Source of the DNA: an uncultured Flammeovirgaceae bacterium
GTDB taxonomy: Bacteria; Bacteroidota; Bacteroidia; Cytophagales; Cyclobacteriaceae
Direction of reading: 5' to 3'
Assembly (NCBI GenBank): GCA_937899105.1
Contig: CALBPF010000037.1
Coordinates: 1-36,521 of the forward strand
Length of the DNA stretch: 36,521 bases
Part shown: piece by piece, positions 9,226 to 17,524 of the stretch
Layout: every line of letters begins with the position of its first letter
Numbering within the stretch: position 1 is the first letter of the stretch
Notes under the pieces: generated by a model
Database searches by the model: none
What the model saw: only the letters and a program-made list of their open reading frames with translations
Told to the model about the DNA's origin: nothing
Made by a program: the position numbers and the translations under genes

Positions 9226-9410
9226 ATTTCTTTAACCCTTCCTACCTGTCCATCTTCCAACATCACTTTAATGCCGTGAGGATGATAACTACTTTTGGTC
9301 AACAACTTTTCAACAACTCCATAAGTAATGTTTCCGGTGCGTTGATCTTTCTTTAAAACAATCCCTACTTCCAATCCTGGGTGTATGTCACTTCTCTTTT
9401 TTACATCCAT
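9213..9410 (-). CDS. YwbE family protein
   Basis: A 65-aa protein of the YwbE family (DUF2196), a short conserved beta-rich protein with no established role. The family signature is complete: RSDIHPGLEVGIVLKKDQRTG near the N-terminus, then SSYHPHGIKVMLEDGQVGRV. Its ATG shares one base with the stop codon of the upstream DUF819 gene (TAATG arrangement on the minus strand), so it is the last gene of a translationally coupled leftward operon. Linkage with DUF819 is not informative about function. Confidence 0.9.
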   Translation of the reverse strand: MDVKKRSDIHPGLEVGIVLKKDQRTGNITYGVVEKLLTKSSYHPHGIKVMLEDGQVGRVKEIVTN

Positions 9411-10540
9411 TATAATAATTCAGCTAATAAAAATCCGATATACGTTCCAATACCGTTGCCGAGTGAGCCAATAAGAACGGCAGGCAACAGTAAATCATTT
9501 CGTTTAAGACTTTTGGCCAATGCCAGTGCAGACGAAGATCCGCCTATATTTGCTTGCGAAGCTACAGCTATAATATTCCAGTCAATTTTAAAAAGTTTAC
9601 CAATGGCCAGAATTAATACACCGTGAACAACCACTACTATAGTTAAAAAGCCAAGTACGGTAAATGCTAAATTGCCGATACCGGCCATGGCGCCCAATTC
9701 ACAATAGGCGCCAATAACCGCCAGGAACACATAAATAAGATAAAGGCCAAGGATTTTGGCTTCCGCCAATTTATTGAAATATCGTATCTGTGCTAGCCCT
9801 AAGGCAATTGTGGTGAGAATTAAAATGGATGGAATCCCGATCCATTCACCTATCCTGTTGGCAACTAAAAGAGTCAGAAGCCCAATAAAAATGAGCAATG
9901 CAAATGAACTTATGTTGAGGCTGCTGGTATCGAATTCATTATCTGATACTGTGGAAGTGTTGATCGTTGTCTTAGTGGGTAAAAGCTTACTAAACAGCTT
10001 AGGAATGGCAATGGTAATCATCATCCATACCGTGGTGAGAATATTATCGACCGCAGTGACGGATGCATACAATGGTCCCTGTTTCATCATGTCATATTCG
10101 ATAGCGACAGCATTGAAGTTTATACTTCCACCAATGTAGGTTCCGGCAATCATGCCGGCAATGGCATTCGCATTTTCACCTAATTGATCACTAAAAAGCG
10201 TAAATGAAATTATTACACCACCTACAGTACCGGCAGCGCCAATTCCGAAGGACAGCAACATGGGGAGGCCAGCGTTTTTCAAATGACGAAGGCTTACCCC
10301 TAAGAGTAGATAAAATATAGATATTGGAGCGATGTAGGAAAAAATGCTGTTATATACCCCAGATCCCAGGGTAGCCGATGGTATAATCCCCATATTGGCC
10401 ATTACTGCGGTAATAACTATCACCAAAATAGCTGCTCCTATAGTTCTTAATGCTGTGCGGTTCTCCAGCCAAATGGAGACGACTACATTGAAAGAAATAA
10501 TAATGAGTATGAAGAGAGGGTTTGTCACCAGCTCATTCAT
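9410..10540 (-). CDS. DUF819 family integral membrane protein
   Basis: A 376-aa polytopic membrane protein of the DUF819 (YjcL-like) family, with about ten hydrophobic helices and glycine-rich re-entrant-type stretches such as GIGAAGTVGGVIISFTLF, AGMIAGTYIGGSINFNAVA and SQANIGGSSSALALAKSL. The two related Gly-rich halves suggest an inverted-repeat transporter fold, but no transport substrate is known for the family. The start overlaps the end of the aldo/keto reductase gene by 8 bp, and the stop overlaps the start of the YwbE-type gene by 1 bp. Confidence 0.9.
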   Translation of the reverse strand: MNELVTNPLFILIIISFNVVVSIWLENRTALRTIGAAILVIVITAVMANMGIIPSATLGSGVYNSIFSYIAPISIFYLLLGVSLRHLKNAGLPMLLSFGIGAAGTVGGVIISFTLFSDQLGENANAIAGMIAGTYIGGSINFNAVAIEYDMMKQGPLYASVTAVDNILTTVWMMITIAIPKLFSKLLPTKTTINTSTVSDNEFDTSSLNISSFALLIFIGLLTLLVANRIGEWIGIPSILILTTIALGLAQIRYFNKLAEAKILGLYLIYVFLAVIGAYCELGAMAGIGNLAFTVLGFLTIVVVVHGVLILAIGKLFKIDWNIIAVASQANIGGSSSALALAKSLKRNDLLLPAVLIGSLGNGIGTYIGFLLAELL

Positions 10541-11483
10541 CCCATAGGTTTTCGAGGGTGTAAGAATTTCCTTCTACTATCCAAAAGTTTCCATCCAGGT
10601 AACGATAGCGCTTATCCAGAAGGGCTATCTCCTCCATCTCATCTCCAGACAGAGTTATAGAGGCTGCCTCCAGGTTTTGCTGTAAGCGAACTGGATTCAC
10701 GGATTTAGGAATTACCGCTGTTCCGCGATTAATGGCCCAGGCTATCAATAGTTGTGCAGGAGAGCAGCTGTGAGCATCGGAAATTTTAGTAATCACATTA
10801 TTTTCAAATAAATCAGGTTCAGTAGCTTTTACCAATCCTGCAGGTCTGTCTCTACTACCCAGCGGTGAATAAGCCGTTAACCCGATATGATGCTCACTAC
10901 AAAAGGCCAGCATTTCCTTCTGTTGTAGCAAAGGATGCATTTCTATCTGATTCATTTCAGGTACGATTTCTTCAGACAACATCTGTTCAAGCTTTTTTAT
11001 GCTGAAGTTTGAGACGCCAATATGTCTTGTAAGCCCGGCATGGACGCATTCTGTCATTCCCAGCCACGTTTCTGAAATAGGTACTTCTGCTAAACTTTGA
11101 AAATCATCAGCTGACTTTGGCGATAGTACACCCTGTCGGATTACCACGGGCCAATGAATAAGATATAGGTCCAGGTAATCTAGATTTAGGTCCGAAAGTG
11201 TTTTTTTTAGAGCTGGCGCCACATATTCTCTTTGGTGCTCGGTATTCCAGAGCTTTGAGGTTACCCACAGATCTTCCCGCTTTACTATTCCCTCTGAAAA
11301 GGCCTTGGTAAACGCTTCGCCAATCTCATCTTCATTCATGTAGATGGCAGCGCAGTCAATATGCCTGTATCCTTGCTTAAGCGCTTCCAGAACGGCATCG
11401 AATACTTGTCCTTTTTCTGATTTCCAGGTACCAAGGCCGAAGAGCGGCATTTGATCATTATTTCTAAATCTATATGACTCCAT
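10533..11483 (-). CDS. Aldo/keto reductase
   Basis: A 316-aa NADPH-dependent aldo/keto reductase of the (beta/alpha)8 fold. The catalytic tetrad falls at the canonical positions: Asp43 and Tyr48 in RHIDCAAIYMNE, Lys77 in TSKLWN and His110 in LIHWP. The cofactor-binding signature near the C-terminus, AVIPKSVNPVRLQQNLEA, is present, as is GVSNFSIKKLEQ. The end of the protein (YTLENLWDE) resembles the AKR1/alcohol dehydrogenase [NADP+] group that reduces aldehydes or sugars. It overlaps its neighbours on both sides by 1 and 8 bp, so it is co-transcribed. Substrate cannot be deduced; a carbonyl sugar is a guess from the neighbouring CBM9-like protein. Confidence 0.93.
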   Translation of the reverse strand: MESYRFRNNDQMPLFGLGTWKSEKGQVFDAVLEALKQGYRHIDCAAIYMNEDEIGEAFTKAFSEGIVKREDLWVTSKLWNTEHQREYVAPALKKTLSDLNLDYLDLYLIHWPVVIRQGVLSPKSADDFQSLAEVPISETWLGMTECVHAGLTRHIGVSNFSIKKLEQMLSEEIVPEMNQIEMHPLLQQKEMLAFCSEHHIGLTAYSPLGSRDRPAGLVKATEPDLFENNVITKISDAHSCSPAQLLIAWAINRGTAVIPKSVNPVRLQQNLEAASITLSGDEMEEIALLDKRYRYLDGNFWIVEGNSYTLENLWDE

Positions 11484-12214
11484 TAGTCAACTAATTTTAG
11501 CGTTCCAAATATTCCTGCGTTGATCCAACCCCGATTTTTATCATCTCCATCTACCACTTCGGAGCCTATGAAATTCTCACGCTCTCTGCTTCCGTCATTA
11601 TCACAATAAGCAAGTGCAAATCCTATTTCTTTGTTGCGCTTCAAAAAAACAGGTGTGTTTTTAGCTCCATCTTTGAACGTATCGGGATAAAGGTGAATCG
11701 CCATTTCCCAGATTGTGGTATTCTTTTTCTGGAGTTTTTTCACTTCTATATGATCATTGTAAAGATGGGGTTCTTCATCGGGGCCCATATCTACAATATT
11801 ATAATCGAGGGCTATATGATAAGCGAAAGCGCTATGATTATACTGGTGGTTACCACCGGAATTGTTTTCATCTACGAATACTTCTACACAGTCGTCATCC
11901 CACCATAATGTTAGAGGATCATCATATTGGTCATATAAGACATCATCTTTTATCTCCACCAGAAGATACAGCGCGTCCTTTGACCAACTCAATTTATATC
12001 TGCCCTGAAAATCTTTTTTTGAGTATACTTCCCCAAGCCAACGTTGATCGAGCATATACCAGTCAGTATCAATCCAGCAGTCATCATCCCTGCGTCCGTC
12101 GATGATGGGTATACGTACTGCTTTCTTTACTTCTGTAATTCTTGTATTACTTTTCTGTGCTTTCAATCCGTTAAAAGCGATGGAAAAAATGATGAGTGTA
12201 TATAAAGTCTTCAT
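11483..12214 (-). CDS. Exported CBM9-like sugar-binding protein
   Basis: A 243-aa protein with a clear signal peptide (MKTLYTLIIFSIAFNGLKAQ; cleavage probably after KAQ). The rest is one beta-sandwich of the carbohydrate-binding family 9-like type: IPIIDGRRDDDCW, WLGEVYSKKDFQGRYKLSWSKDALYLLVEIKDD and WWDDDCVEVFVDENNSGG, then a C-terminal DGSRERENFIGSEVVDGDDKNRGW. Such domains bind sugar reducing ends or occur as stand-alone periplasmic proteins in Bacteroidota. Its ATG overlaps by one base the stop codon of a truncated nucleoside-symporter ORF, and its own stop overlaps the start of the aldo/keto reductase gene. Confidence 0.85.
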   Translation of the reverse strand: MKTLYTLIIFSIAFNGLKAQKSNTRITEVKKAVRIPIIDGRRDDDCWIDTDWYMLDQRWLGEVYSKKDFQGRYKLSWSKDALYLLVEIKDDVLYDQYDDPLTLWWDDDCVEVFVDENNSGGNHQYNHSAFAYHIALDYNIVDMGPDEEPHLYNDHIEVKKLQKKNTTIWEMAIHLYPDTFKDGAKNTPVFLKRNKEIGFALAYCDNDGSRERENFIGSEVVDGDDKNRGWINAGIFGTLKLVD

Positions 12215-12345
12215 TATAATGCCGGGGCTATCTCTCCACTGGTAGCCTCCGAGTTATTCCCTAAAAGAGTACCCAAAGTTACAAACCAGCCTACCCAAAT
12301 AAAAAACTGAAGAAACATCATAATACTCAGTCGTGCAGTGAGCAT
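12214..12345 (-). pseudogene. N-terminal fragment of a nucleoside:H+ symporter-family MFS transporter
   Basis: From ATG 12345 (or 12378 in the same frame) this encodes 43 aa: MLTARLSIMMFLQFFIWVGW, then FVTLGTLLGNNSEATSGEIA and a stop. This closely matches the first transmembrane helix and loop of nucleoside-permease-type MFS transporters, which often sit beside Gfo/Idh and sugar phosphate isomerase genes in Bacteroidota. The full protein would be about 400 aa, so everything after helix 1 has been deleted. The stop TAA overlaps the ATG of the CBM9-like gene, so the fragment may still be translated and couple that gene. It is not functional as a transporter. Confidence 0.72.
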
Positions 12346-12417
12346 GCTGTTGAATAGATTGTGAATACTACATACCATGATAAAACTATTTAATCAATTC
12401 AACAAGCGGCATTGTAC

Positions 12418-12434
12418 TCCAAACGTTTTCGAAA
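12418..12434. promoter_or_regulatory. Putative LacI-type operator, copy 1
   Basis: The site TCCAAACGTTTTCGAAA contains the palindromic core AAACGTTT with a central CG, the layout of LacI/CcpA-family operators. It lies about 60 bp upstream of the Gfo/Idh start codon. The same 11 bases, CAAACGTTTTC, recur upstream of the amylase/GlgE operon. A half-site CAAACGT at 12446-12452 follows. Confidence 0.45.
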
Positions 12435-12490
12435 AAGTAATATGGCAAACGTAAGGGTATTTTAATCGACTATTTTTAACTTCCAGTGTT

Positions 12491-13627
12491 ATGGCTACAA
12501 AAAGAATCAAACTAGGTATGATCGGTGGAGGTCATGGGGCTTTCATAGGAATTGTGCATAGAATTGCAGCCTATATGGGTGAAGATTTCAACCTTATTGG
12601 GGGCGCATTTGACATAGACCATAGGCAATCTCAGGACTTTGCCGCCGGTTTGGAATTAGACCCTTCGAGAATATATGACAGTATTGATACGTTGATTGCC
12701 CAGGAGAATAAGCTTCCTGAGCAAGATCGAATGGAAGTCATTGTTGTTGTGACTCCCAACTATTTGCATTATCCCATGGCCGAGAAACTCATTAAGGGTC
12801 GCTTTCATGTTATTTGTGAAAAACCGGTTACTACCACCTATGAAGAGGCGCTGGACCTGCAGCAATTGGTGAAAGAGTACGGAGTGGTTTTCTGCCTGAC
12901 ACATACGTATACCGGATACCCAATGGTGCGCCAAATGAAATCAATGATCAAAGAAGGTGTAATTGGAGGTATTCAAAAAGTAGATGCCCAATATTATCAA
13001 GGCTGGATAAATCCTTTAATACATGATAAGGAGAAAAGGAAAACGGTTTGGAGGCTAGACCCCGAAAAGGCCGGATTAAGTTGCTGTATGGGTGATATTG
13101 GGGTTCATGCTTTCAACATGATAGAATACACAACAGGTATGGAAGTAAAGCAATTACTTTCGGATATAAATACGCTTTATGAAGATAACGTACTGGATGT
13201 AGATGGTACAGCCTTATTGCGATTGGAAAATGATGTCAGAGGAATAGTGCGGGCCAGTCAAATTGCTACGGGCGAAGAAAATAATTTGCAAATATCTATA
13301 TACGGTGATAAAGGAGCGTTAAAATGGGAACAAGAAAACCCAAATTACCTCTATCACTTGGTTGAAGGTCGCCCCATGCAGGTACTCAAACCAGGGAATT
13401 CATATAACTCAGAATTTGCAGAGGAAAGTACCAAATTGGCTCCGGGCCATCCCGAAGGTATTTTTGATGCAATGGGTAATATTTACAAAGGAACAGCTAA
13501 AGCTATTAGAGGTGAAACGTATAGAGAAGGTGCTTTTCCAACAATTCACGATGGAGTTCGCGGTATGAACTTTATCGAAAAGGCGCTTGACTCTGCCGCT
13601 AAGGGGAATGTATGGGTTGACTTTTAA
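12491..13627 (+). CDS. Gfo/Idh/MocA family oxidoreductase
   Basis: A 378-aa NAD(P)-dependent sugar oxidoreductase. The Rossmann motif is GMIGGGHGAFIG (residues 9-20). The family signature CEKPVTTTYEEAL (about 109-121) carries the Lys that helps bind the cofactor and substrate, and GDIGVHAFNMIEY provides the putative catalytic His. No signal peptide, so cytoplasmic. It is followed by two TIM-barrel sugar isomerase-like genes, the usual arrangement for oxidation and rearrangement of an unusual sugar or 3-keto-glycoside. The substrate is unknown. The CAAACGTTTTC site upstream suggests repression by a sugar-responsive regulator. Confidence 0.92.
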   Translation: MATKRIKLGMIGGGHGAFIGIVHRIAAYMGEDFNLIGGAFDIDHRQSQDFAAGLELDPSRIYDSIDTLIAQENKLPEQDRMEVIVVVTPNYLHYPMAEKLIKGRFHVICEKPVTTTYEEALDLQQLVKEYGVVFCLTHTYTGYPMVRQMKSMIKEGVIGGIQKVDAQYYQGWINPLIHDKEKRKTVWRLDPEKAGLSCCMGDIGVHAFNMIEYTTGMEVKQLLSDINTLYEDNVLDVDGTALLRLENDVRGIVRASQIATGEENNLQISIYGDKGALKWEQENPNYLYHLVEGRPMQVLKPGNSYNSEFAEESTKLAPGHPEGIFDAMGNIYKGTAKAIRGETYREGAFPTIHDGVRGMNFIEKALDSAAKGNVWVDF

Positions 13628-13706
13628 AAGTGTAAAGTCAAAGGTCCTGACGAATATTTTTATCCGAAAGGACGGGTCTTATGACTTTAGATTTATTACT
13701 GATAAT

Positions 13707-14612
13707 ATGAGAACTATCAAAGGACCAGCCATATTTCTCACTCAATTTTTGGATGATGCTGAGCTGTTTGACAATCTGAATAACATTTGTCATTGGGCAT
13801 CCGAACTAGGGTATAAGGGAGTACAGATCCCTACATGGGATAGTCGATGTTTTGATCTGGAGAAAGCTGCTGACTGTAAGGTTTATGCCGAAGAGGTAAA
13901 GGGAATTGCAGAATCTAATGGCATACAGATTACTGAGCTTTCAACTCACTTGTTATATTTACATGCTACCTTTTCAGGAGCTCTGGTTTGGCCATTTATG
14001 TATCCTTGGCCTCAACGTCCGGCTGGTTTGGCTGAAAAGGGTTTTGGGGAGCTTGCAAAAAGGTGGGTTCCTATTTTAGATATATTTGATGACCACGGGA
14101 TAGATTTATGCTATGAAATCCACTCGGGAGAGGATCTGCATGACGGTATTACATTTGAGCGTTTCCATGAGTCTACCGGAAAGCACAATCGTGTAAAAAT
14201 GTTGTTTGATCCAAGTCATTTTGTATTGCAACAATTAGACTACCTGGCCATGATCGATCACTATTATGAGTTTATAAAAATGTTTCACGTAAAGGATGCT
14301 GAATATAATCCCACGGGTAAGTCAGGAGTTTACGGTGGCTGGGGAGATCGACCGGGTCGTTTCCGTTCTTTAGGGGATGGTCAAGTGGATTTTATGGGCG
14401 TATTTAGTAAAATATCGCAATAGGGTTACGACGGTTGGGCAGTGATGGAGTGGGAGTGTTGTATAAAAAGTCCTGAGCAAGGAGTACCGTTTATCAAGCG
14501 TCAAATAATAAAAGTGACTGATAAGGCTTTTGATGACTTTGCCGGTGGAGAATCGAATCAAAAATTGAATAATAAGATATTGAGAATTGAAGGTCAGATC
14601 CGCGAAGCGTAA
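13707..14612 (+). pseudogene. Sugar phosphate isomerase/epimerase, broken by internal deletion and TAG
   Basis: A TIM-barrel (AP-endonuclease 2 fold) isomerase gene starting at ATG 13707 (MRTIKGPAIFLTQF); the frame is open upstream but that part is not homologous. It keeps family motifs: WDSRCFDLEKA, HATFSGALVWPF, YEIHSGEDLHDG, FDPSHFVLQQLDYLA, FHVKDAEYNPTG and GRFRSLGDGQVDF. Two lesions are visible. About 50 residues expected between TELSTHL and HATFSGAL are missing in frame, including a metal-ligand region. A TAG at 14421-14423 stands where Tyr is usual, after which the same frame resumes with GYDGWAVMEWECC and runs to TAA at 14610. The product would probably be inactive. Confidence 0.82.
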
Positions 14613-14651
14613 GGTCTTGTTTCAAGAATAAAAAATTAGAAAGCTGTAATC

Positions 14652-15518
14652 ATGCAAAATAGAAGAACTTTTATAAAAACTACCGGGTTAGCGTTGGCGT
14701 CGGCTCCTCTGCTAGCCAGTTGTTTAAACGCAGCATCAAGAAAACCCATGGGTTTGCAGGTATATACCCTTCGCGACCAATTGAAAGAAGATCTGGAAGG
14801 AACTCTTGAGAAGGCTGCCAACATTGGCTATACAAAAATTGAGGTTTATGGATATGAAAATGGCCGATATTTTGGCAAAACCGCTAAAGAGTTCCAGACG
14901 ATTTTGAATAATGTTGGTTTGAAGGCGATAAGTGGTCACTATTATAATGGCCGTCACAAACCTAAGCAGGTAGGAACAATGACCAATGGCTGGGAAAAAT
15001 CCATTGAAGACGCTGCTGAGATAGGACAATCCTACATGGGTTGTGGCTATATACATGAACCTGAACAGGGAAGTGTGGCCATGTACAAGGAGCTATGTGA
15101 TATATTGAATATTGCTGCAGAAAAAACGAAAGCGTCTGGTATCCAACTTTTTTATCATAATCACGACTTTGAATTCAATGTAATTGACGAGCAAGTACCC
15201 TATGACCTACTACTTGAAAATACGGACCCTGATCTAGTGAAGATGGAGTTGGATCATTACTGGGTGGAAAAGGCGAATCAAAGCTCTATTGACCTTTTTG
15301 AGAAACACCCGGGTCGCTTCCCGCTTTGGCATATAAAAGACATGGATGAAAATGGTGATTTCACGGAAGTAGGGACAGGTACTATTGACTACGCAGCTAT
15401 CTTTTCAAAGGCCGAGTTGGCAGGGTTAGATCATTTCTTTGTAGAGCAGGATGAGGCTACCAAAGATCGCTTCGAAAGTATCAAAATAAGCTATAGCAAT
15501 GCGGTAAGACTCGCCTGA
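14652..15518 (+). CDS. Exported TIM-barrel sugar phosphate isomerase/epimerase, Tat lipoprotein
   Basis: A 288-aa protein. The N-terminus has a twin-arginine-type motif RRTFIK, a hydrophobic stretch LALASAPLLASC and a lipobox Cys at residue 19, so it is probably folded before Tat export and then anchored as a lipoprotein. The mature part is an AP-endonuclease 2-like TIM barrel: MGLQVYTLRDQL, IGYTKIEVYGY, FYHNHDFEF, MELDHYWV, LWHIKDMDENGDF and FVEQDEA supply the acidic and His metal ligands. Related periplasmic proteins in Bacteroidota act in 3-keto-sugar metabolism. It follows the broken isomerase pseudogene by 39 bp and ends the locus. Confidence 0.88.
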   Translation: MQNRRTFIKTTGLALASAPLLASCLNAASRKPMGLQVYTLRDQLKEDLEGTLEKAANIGYTKIEVYGYENGRYFGKTAKEFQTILNNVGLKAISGHYYNGRHKPKQVGTMTNGWEKSIEDAAEIGQSYMGCGYIHEPEQGSVAMYKELCDILNIAAEKTKASGIQLFYHNHDFEFNVIDEQVPYDLLLENTDPDLVKMELDHYWVEKANQSSIDLFEKHPGRFPLWHIKDMDENGDFTEVGTGTIDYAAIFSKAELAGLDHFFVEQDEATKDRFESIKISYSNAVRLA

Positions 15519-15574
15519 GTCATGAAGTTTTAGGTTCTTATAATCTACTTGTACCTGGGACTGTTAAAGGGTAA

Positions 15575-15706
15575 GAAGCTGTCAGTCTTTATGGTGTTTC
15601 AATTGAAAACAACACCTACAGCCGTTATGATTTGAGTCGGGGTCAAATTGTGAATGAAAAGCGGTTAGGGATAATTCCTGTTTTGGTGTACCACGTTGAA
15701 TTTTGA
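15575..15706 (+). pseudogene. Possible C-terminal relic of an outer-membrane beta-barrel protein
   Basis: Between the isomerase and the amylase operon there is a short frame after a TAA, ending in TGA at 15704. It encodes a segment with LYGVSIENNTYSRYDLSRGQ and the end RLGIIPVLVYHVEF. Alternating hydrophobic residues and a terminal Phe are typical of the last strands of TonB-dependent or other outer-membrane barrels. No start or upstream domain is present, so I read it as the remnant of a deleted gene. The assignment is by pattern only. Confidence 0.4.
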
Positions 15707-15918
15707 AAATGAAAAATTTTAAAAGCTGTCCTGTCCTAATCTTGCGGTCATTTGCAGTGTTGTAGCTGAATGATCCTGATTTTTAAAGCCAGATAAAACG
15801 TCTACAACAGCATAATCATCTGATGCAAACGTTTTCTACATTTTTTATTCTCAAATTGTGATTTAAGTTTGGTTGCAAATACTTTTTGGTTAATATTTAG
15901 CTTGTCGAATTCGCCTCA
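15707..15918 (+). promoter_or_regulatory. Leader and promoter region of the amylase/GlgE operon
   Basis: This non-coding stretch holds a LacI-type site (CAAACGTTTTC at 15826-15836) and, at 15864-15871, TAAGTTTG, a perfect match to the Bacteroidota -7 consensus TAnnTTTG. Transcription would start near 15878 with a leader of about 40 bases. I see no clear -33 TTTG at the right spacing. The operator would lie just upstream of the promoter, a place compatible with activation or with repression by looping. Confidence 0.42.
15824..15840. promoter_or_regulatory. Putative LacI-type operator, copy 2
   Basis: TGCAAACGTTTTCTACA shares 11 consecutive bases with copy 1 upstream of the Gfo/Idh gene, with the same palindromic core AAACGTTT. 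It fits 13 of 14 positions of the cre-like pattern TGNAANCGNTNNCA apart from the final base. Confidence 0.45.
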
Positions 15919-17523
15919 ATGAAAATTTCTCATTATTTGTTCATCTTTTTGTTCGCTCTGTTTTTGTTCAGTTGTTCGCAAAAGGCAGAGCAAGTCTTTG
16001 AAAAAGCACCCACTACCAGTTCCAAATGGCCAAACGCGGTCACCTATGAAATTTTTGTGCAGTCGTTCAATGATTCCAATGGCGACGGTATTGGAGACTT
16101 CAAAGGAATGACTGATAAGGTAGAATACCTTCAAGAACTCGGCGTAGGAGCGGTTTGGCTTATGCCTATTATGCCTTCACCCTCGTATCATAAGTATGAT
16201 GTTACGAACTATCGCGATGTACATTCGGATTACGGCACCATGGATGATTTCAAAACCTTTGTAAGGAAAGCGCATGAGGCGAATATTAAAGTTGTTATCG
16301 ATTTGGTCATTAACCATTCAAGCGCTGAACATACATGGTTCTTGAAATCTAAAGCTAACGACCCTGACTATCGTGAATATTATGTTTGGGCAGATAAGGA
16401 TTCTGTAGCCGAACAAATATCTAAAAAGTCGATAACCGGAGATTCTGATAATATTAGACAATGGCATGCTCCTGACGGAGATATTACTGCAGAACACTAC
16501 TATGGCTTCTTTTGGGGTGGTATGCCGGATCTAAACTTTGACAGCGATAAGCTCAGAGCAGAGATTTATGATATCGGGAGGTTCTGGTTAGATGACGTAG
16601 GGGTAGATGGGTTTAGGTTGGATGCGGCTAAACATATATTTCCGGATGAAAGAGCTGCGGATAATCATGCCTTCTGGATAGATTTTAAAGAAGAAATGCA
16701 AAAGATAAAACCTGATGTTTATTTGATAGGTGAGGTATGGGCTTCTACCGACATCAGCAGCCCTTATACAAAAGGCCTGCAAGCACTATTCAATTTTGAT
16801 CTGGCCTTTAGCATTATTGAATCCTTAAATAGTGAAAAGTCAAAATCGACAATTGTTTCAGGTCCTTCCTGGAAGGTGTTGGACTCAGTTTCACTTGTTT
16901 CCGGGTTTATTAAAAATCAGAATGCCTTTAAGAGCTATAATCCTGATTTTATCAATGCTACCTTTTTAAGTAACCACGACCAAAATAGAGTAGCTTCAAT
17001 GCTCAACAATGATCAAGACAAAATCAAATTGGCAGCCTCTATCTTGTTAACACTGCCAGGCGCGCCTTATCTGTATTATGGCGAGGAGCTAGGTATGTTG
17101 GGAATGAAACCTGATGAGCAGATTAGAGAACCTTTTTTGTGGACGGCAATAGAAAAAGATAAAGGCAGAGCAACATGGGTTGAATCAAAGTACAGCACGG
17201 ATGATAGTATTGGGCCACTTAGTATTCAAAGTGGTAATCCGGAATCCATTTTTAATCATTACAAAACATTGATCAACCTAAGGAAGGCGAGCGATGTGCT
17301 TACTCTTGGCGACATCAAAGAAATGCCTGTTTCTGCCGGCATAGTTTCTTTTACCAGAGGTCTTGGCGGCAATGACGTCTGGATTTTACATAATATCTCA
17401 TCTGAAAGTGCGCAAGTAGATGTCGGCACATTTAAAAGCATTATTTACAAGAGCGTTAAAGAAGTTGAAATCGCAGATAGTCAGGTACAGTTACCAGCTT
17501 ATTCGTCTGTAATTCTAGAATAG
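15919..17523 (+). CDS. GH13 alpha-amylase-family lipoprotein
   Basis: A 534-aa glycoside hydrolase with a lipoprotein signal peptide: a hydrophobic stretch LFIFLFALFLFSC with the lipid-carrying Cys19. It is probably periplasmic or surface-exposed. The GH13 set is complete: calcium loop DSNGDGIGD (52-60), region I DLVINH (128-133), nucleophile Asp235 in GFRLDAAKH, acid/base Glu272 in LIGEVW and transition-state Asp354 in SNHDQNR. A C-terminal beta domain follows at about 455-534. The sequence resembles maltogenic amylases, neopullulanases and oligo-alpha-glucosidases; the exact bond cut is not clear. Its TAG stop is 1 bp before the glgE start, so it heads the glucan operon and may supply maltose or maltodextrin to it. 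Confidence 0.92.
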   Translation: MKISHYLFIFLFALFLFSCSQKAEQVFEKAPTTSSKWPNAVTYEIFVQSFNDSNGDGIGDFKGMTDKVEYLQELGVGAVWLMPIMPSPSYHKYDVTNYRDVHSDYGTMDDFKTFVRKAHEANIKVVIDLVINHSSAEHTWFLKSKANDPDYREYYVWADKDSVAEQISKKSITGDSDNIRQWHAPDGDITAEHYYGFFWGGMPDLNFDSDKLRAEIYDIGRFWLDDVGVDGFRLDAAKHIFPDERAADNHAFWIDFKEEMQKIKPDVYLIGEVWASTDISSPYTKGLQALFNFDLAFSIIESLNSEKSKSTIVSGPSWKVLDSVSLVSGFIKNQNAFKSYNPDFINATFLSNHDQNRVASMLNNDQDKIKLAASILLTLPGAPYLYYGEELGMLGMKPDEQIREPFLWTAIEKDKGRATWVESKYSTDDSIGPLSIQSGNPESIFNHYKTLINLRKASDVLTLGDIKEMPVSAGIVSFTRGLGGNDVWILHNISSESAQVDVGTFKSIIYKSVKEVEIADSQVQLPAYSSVILE

Positions 17524-17524
17524 C

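Noticed and set aside
9756..10139. Long plus-strand open frame of 127 codons
   Set aside because: It lies entirely antisense to the DUF819 membrane protein gene, has no recognisable motif, and its length follows from the hydrophobic codon use of the true gene.
11693..12105. Two overlapping plus-strand open frames
   Set aside because: Both are antisense to the CBM9-like gene, which has a signal peptide and family motifs. The plus-strand translations look random.
15593..15616. GGTGTT/AACACC inverted repeat as terminator after the Tat isomerase
   Set aside because: The stem is only 6 bp, no T-run follows, and the sequence lies inside the barrel-relic reading frame, which explains it better.
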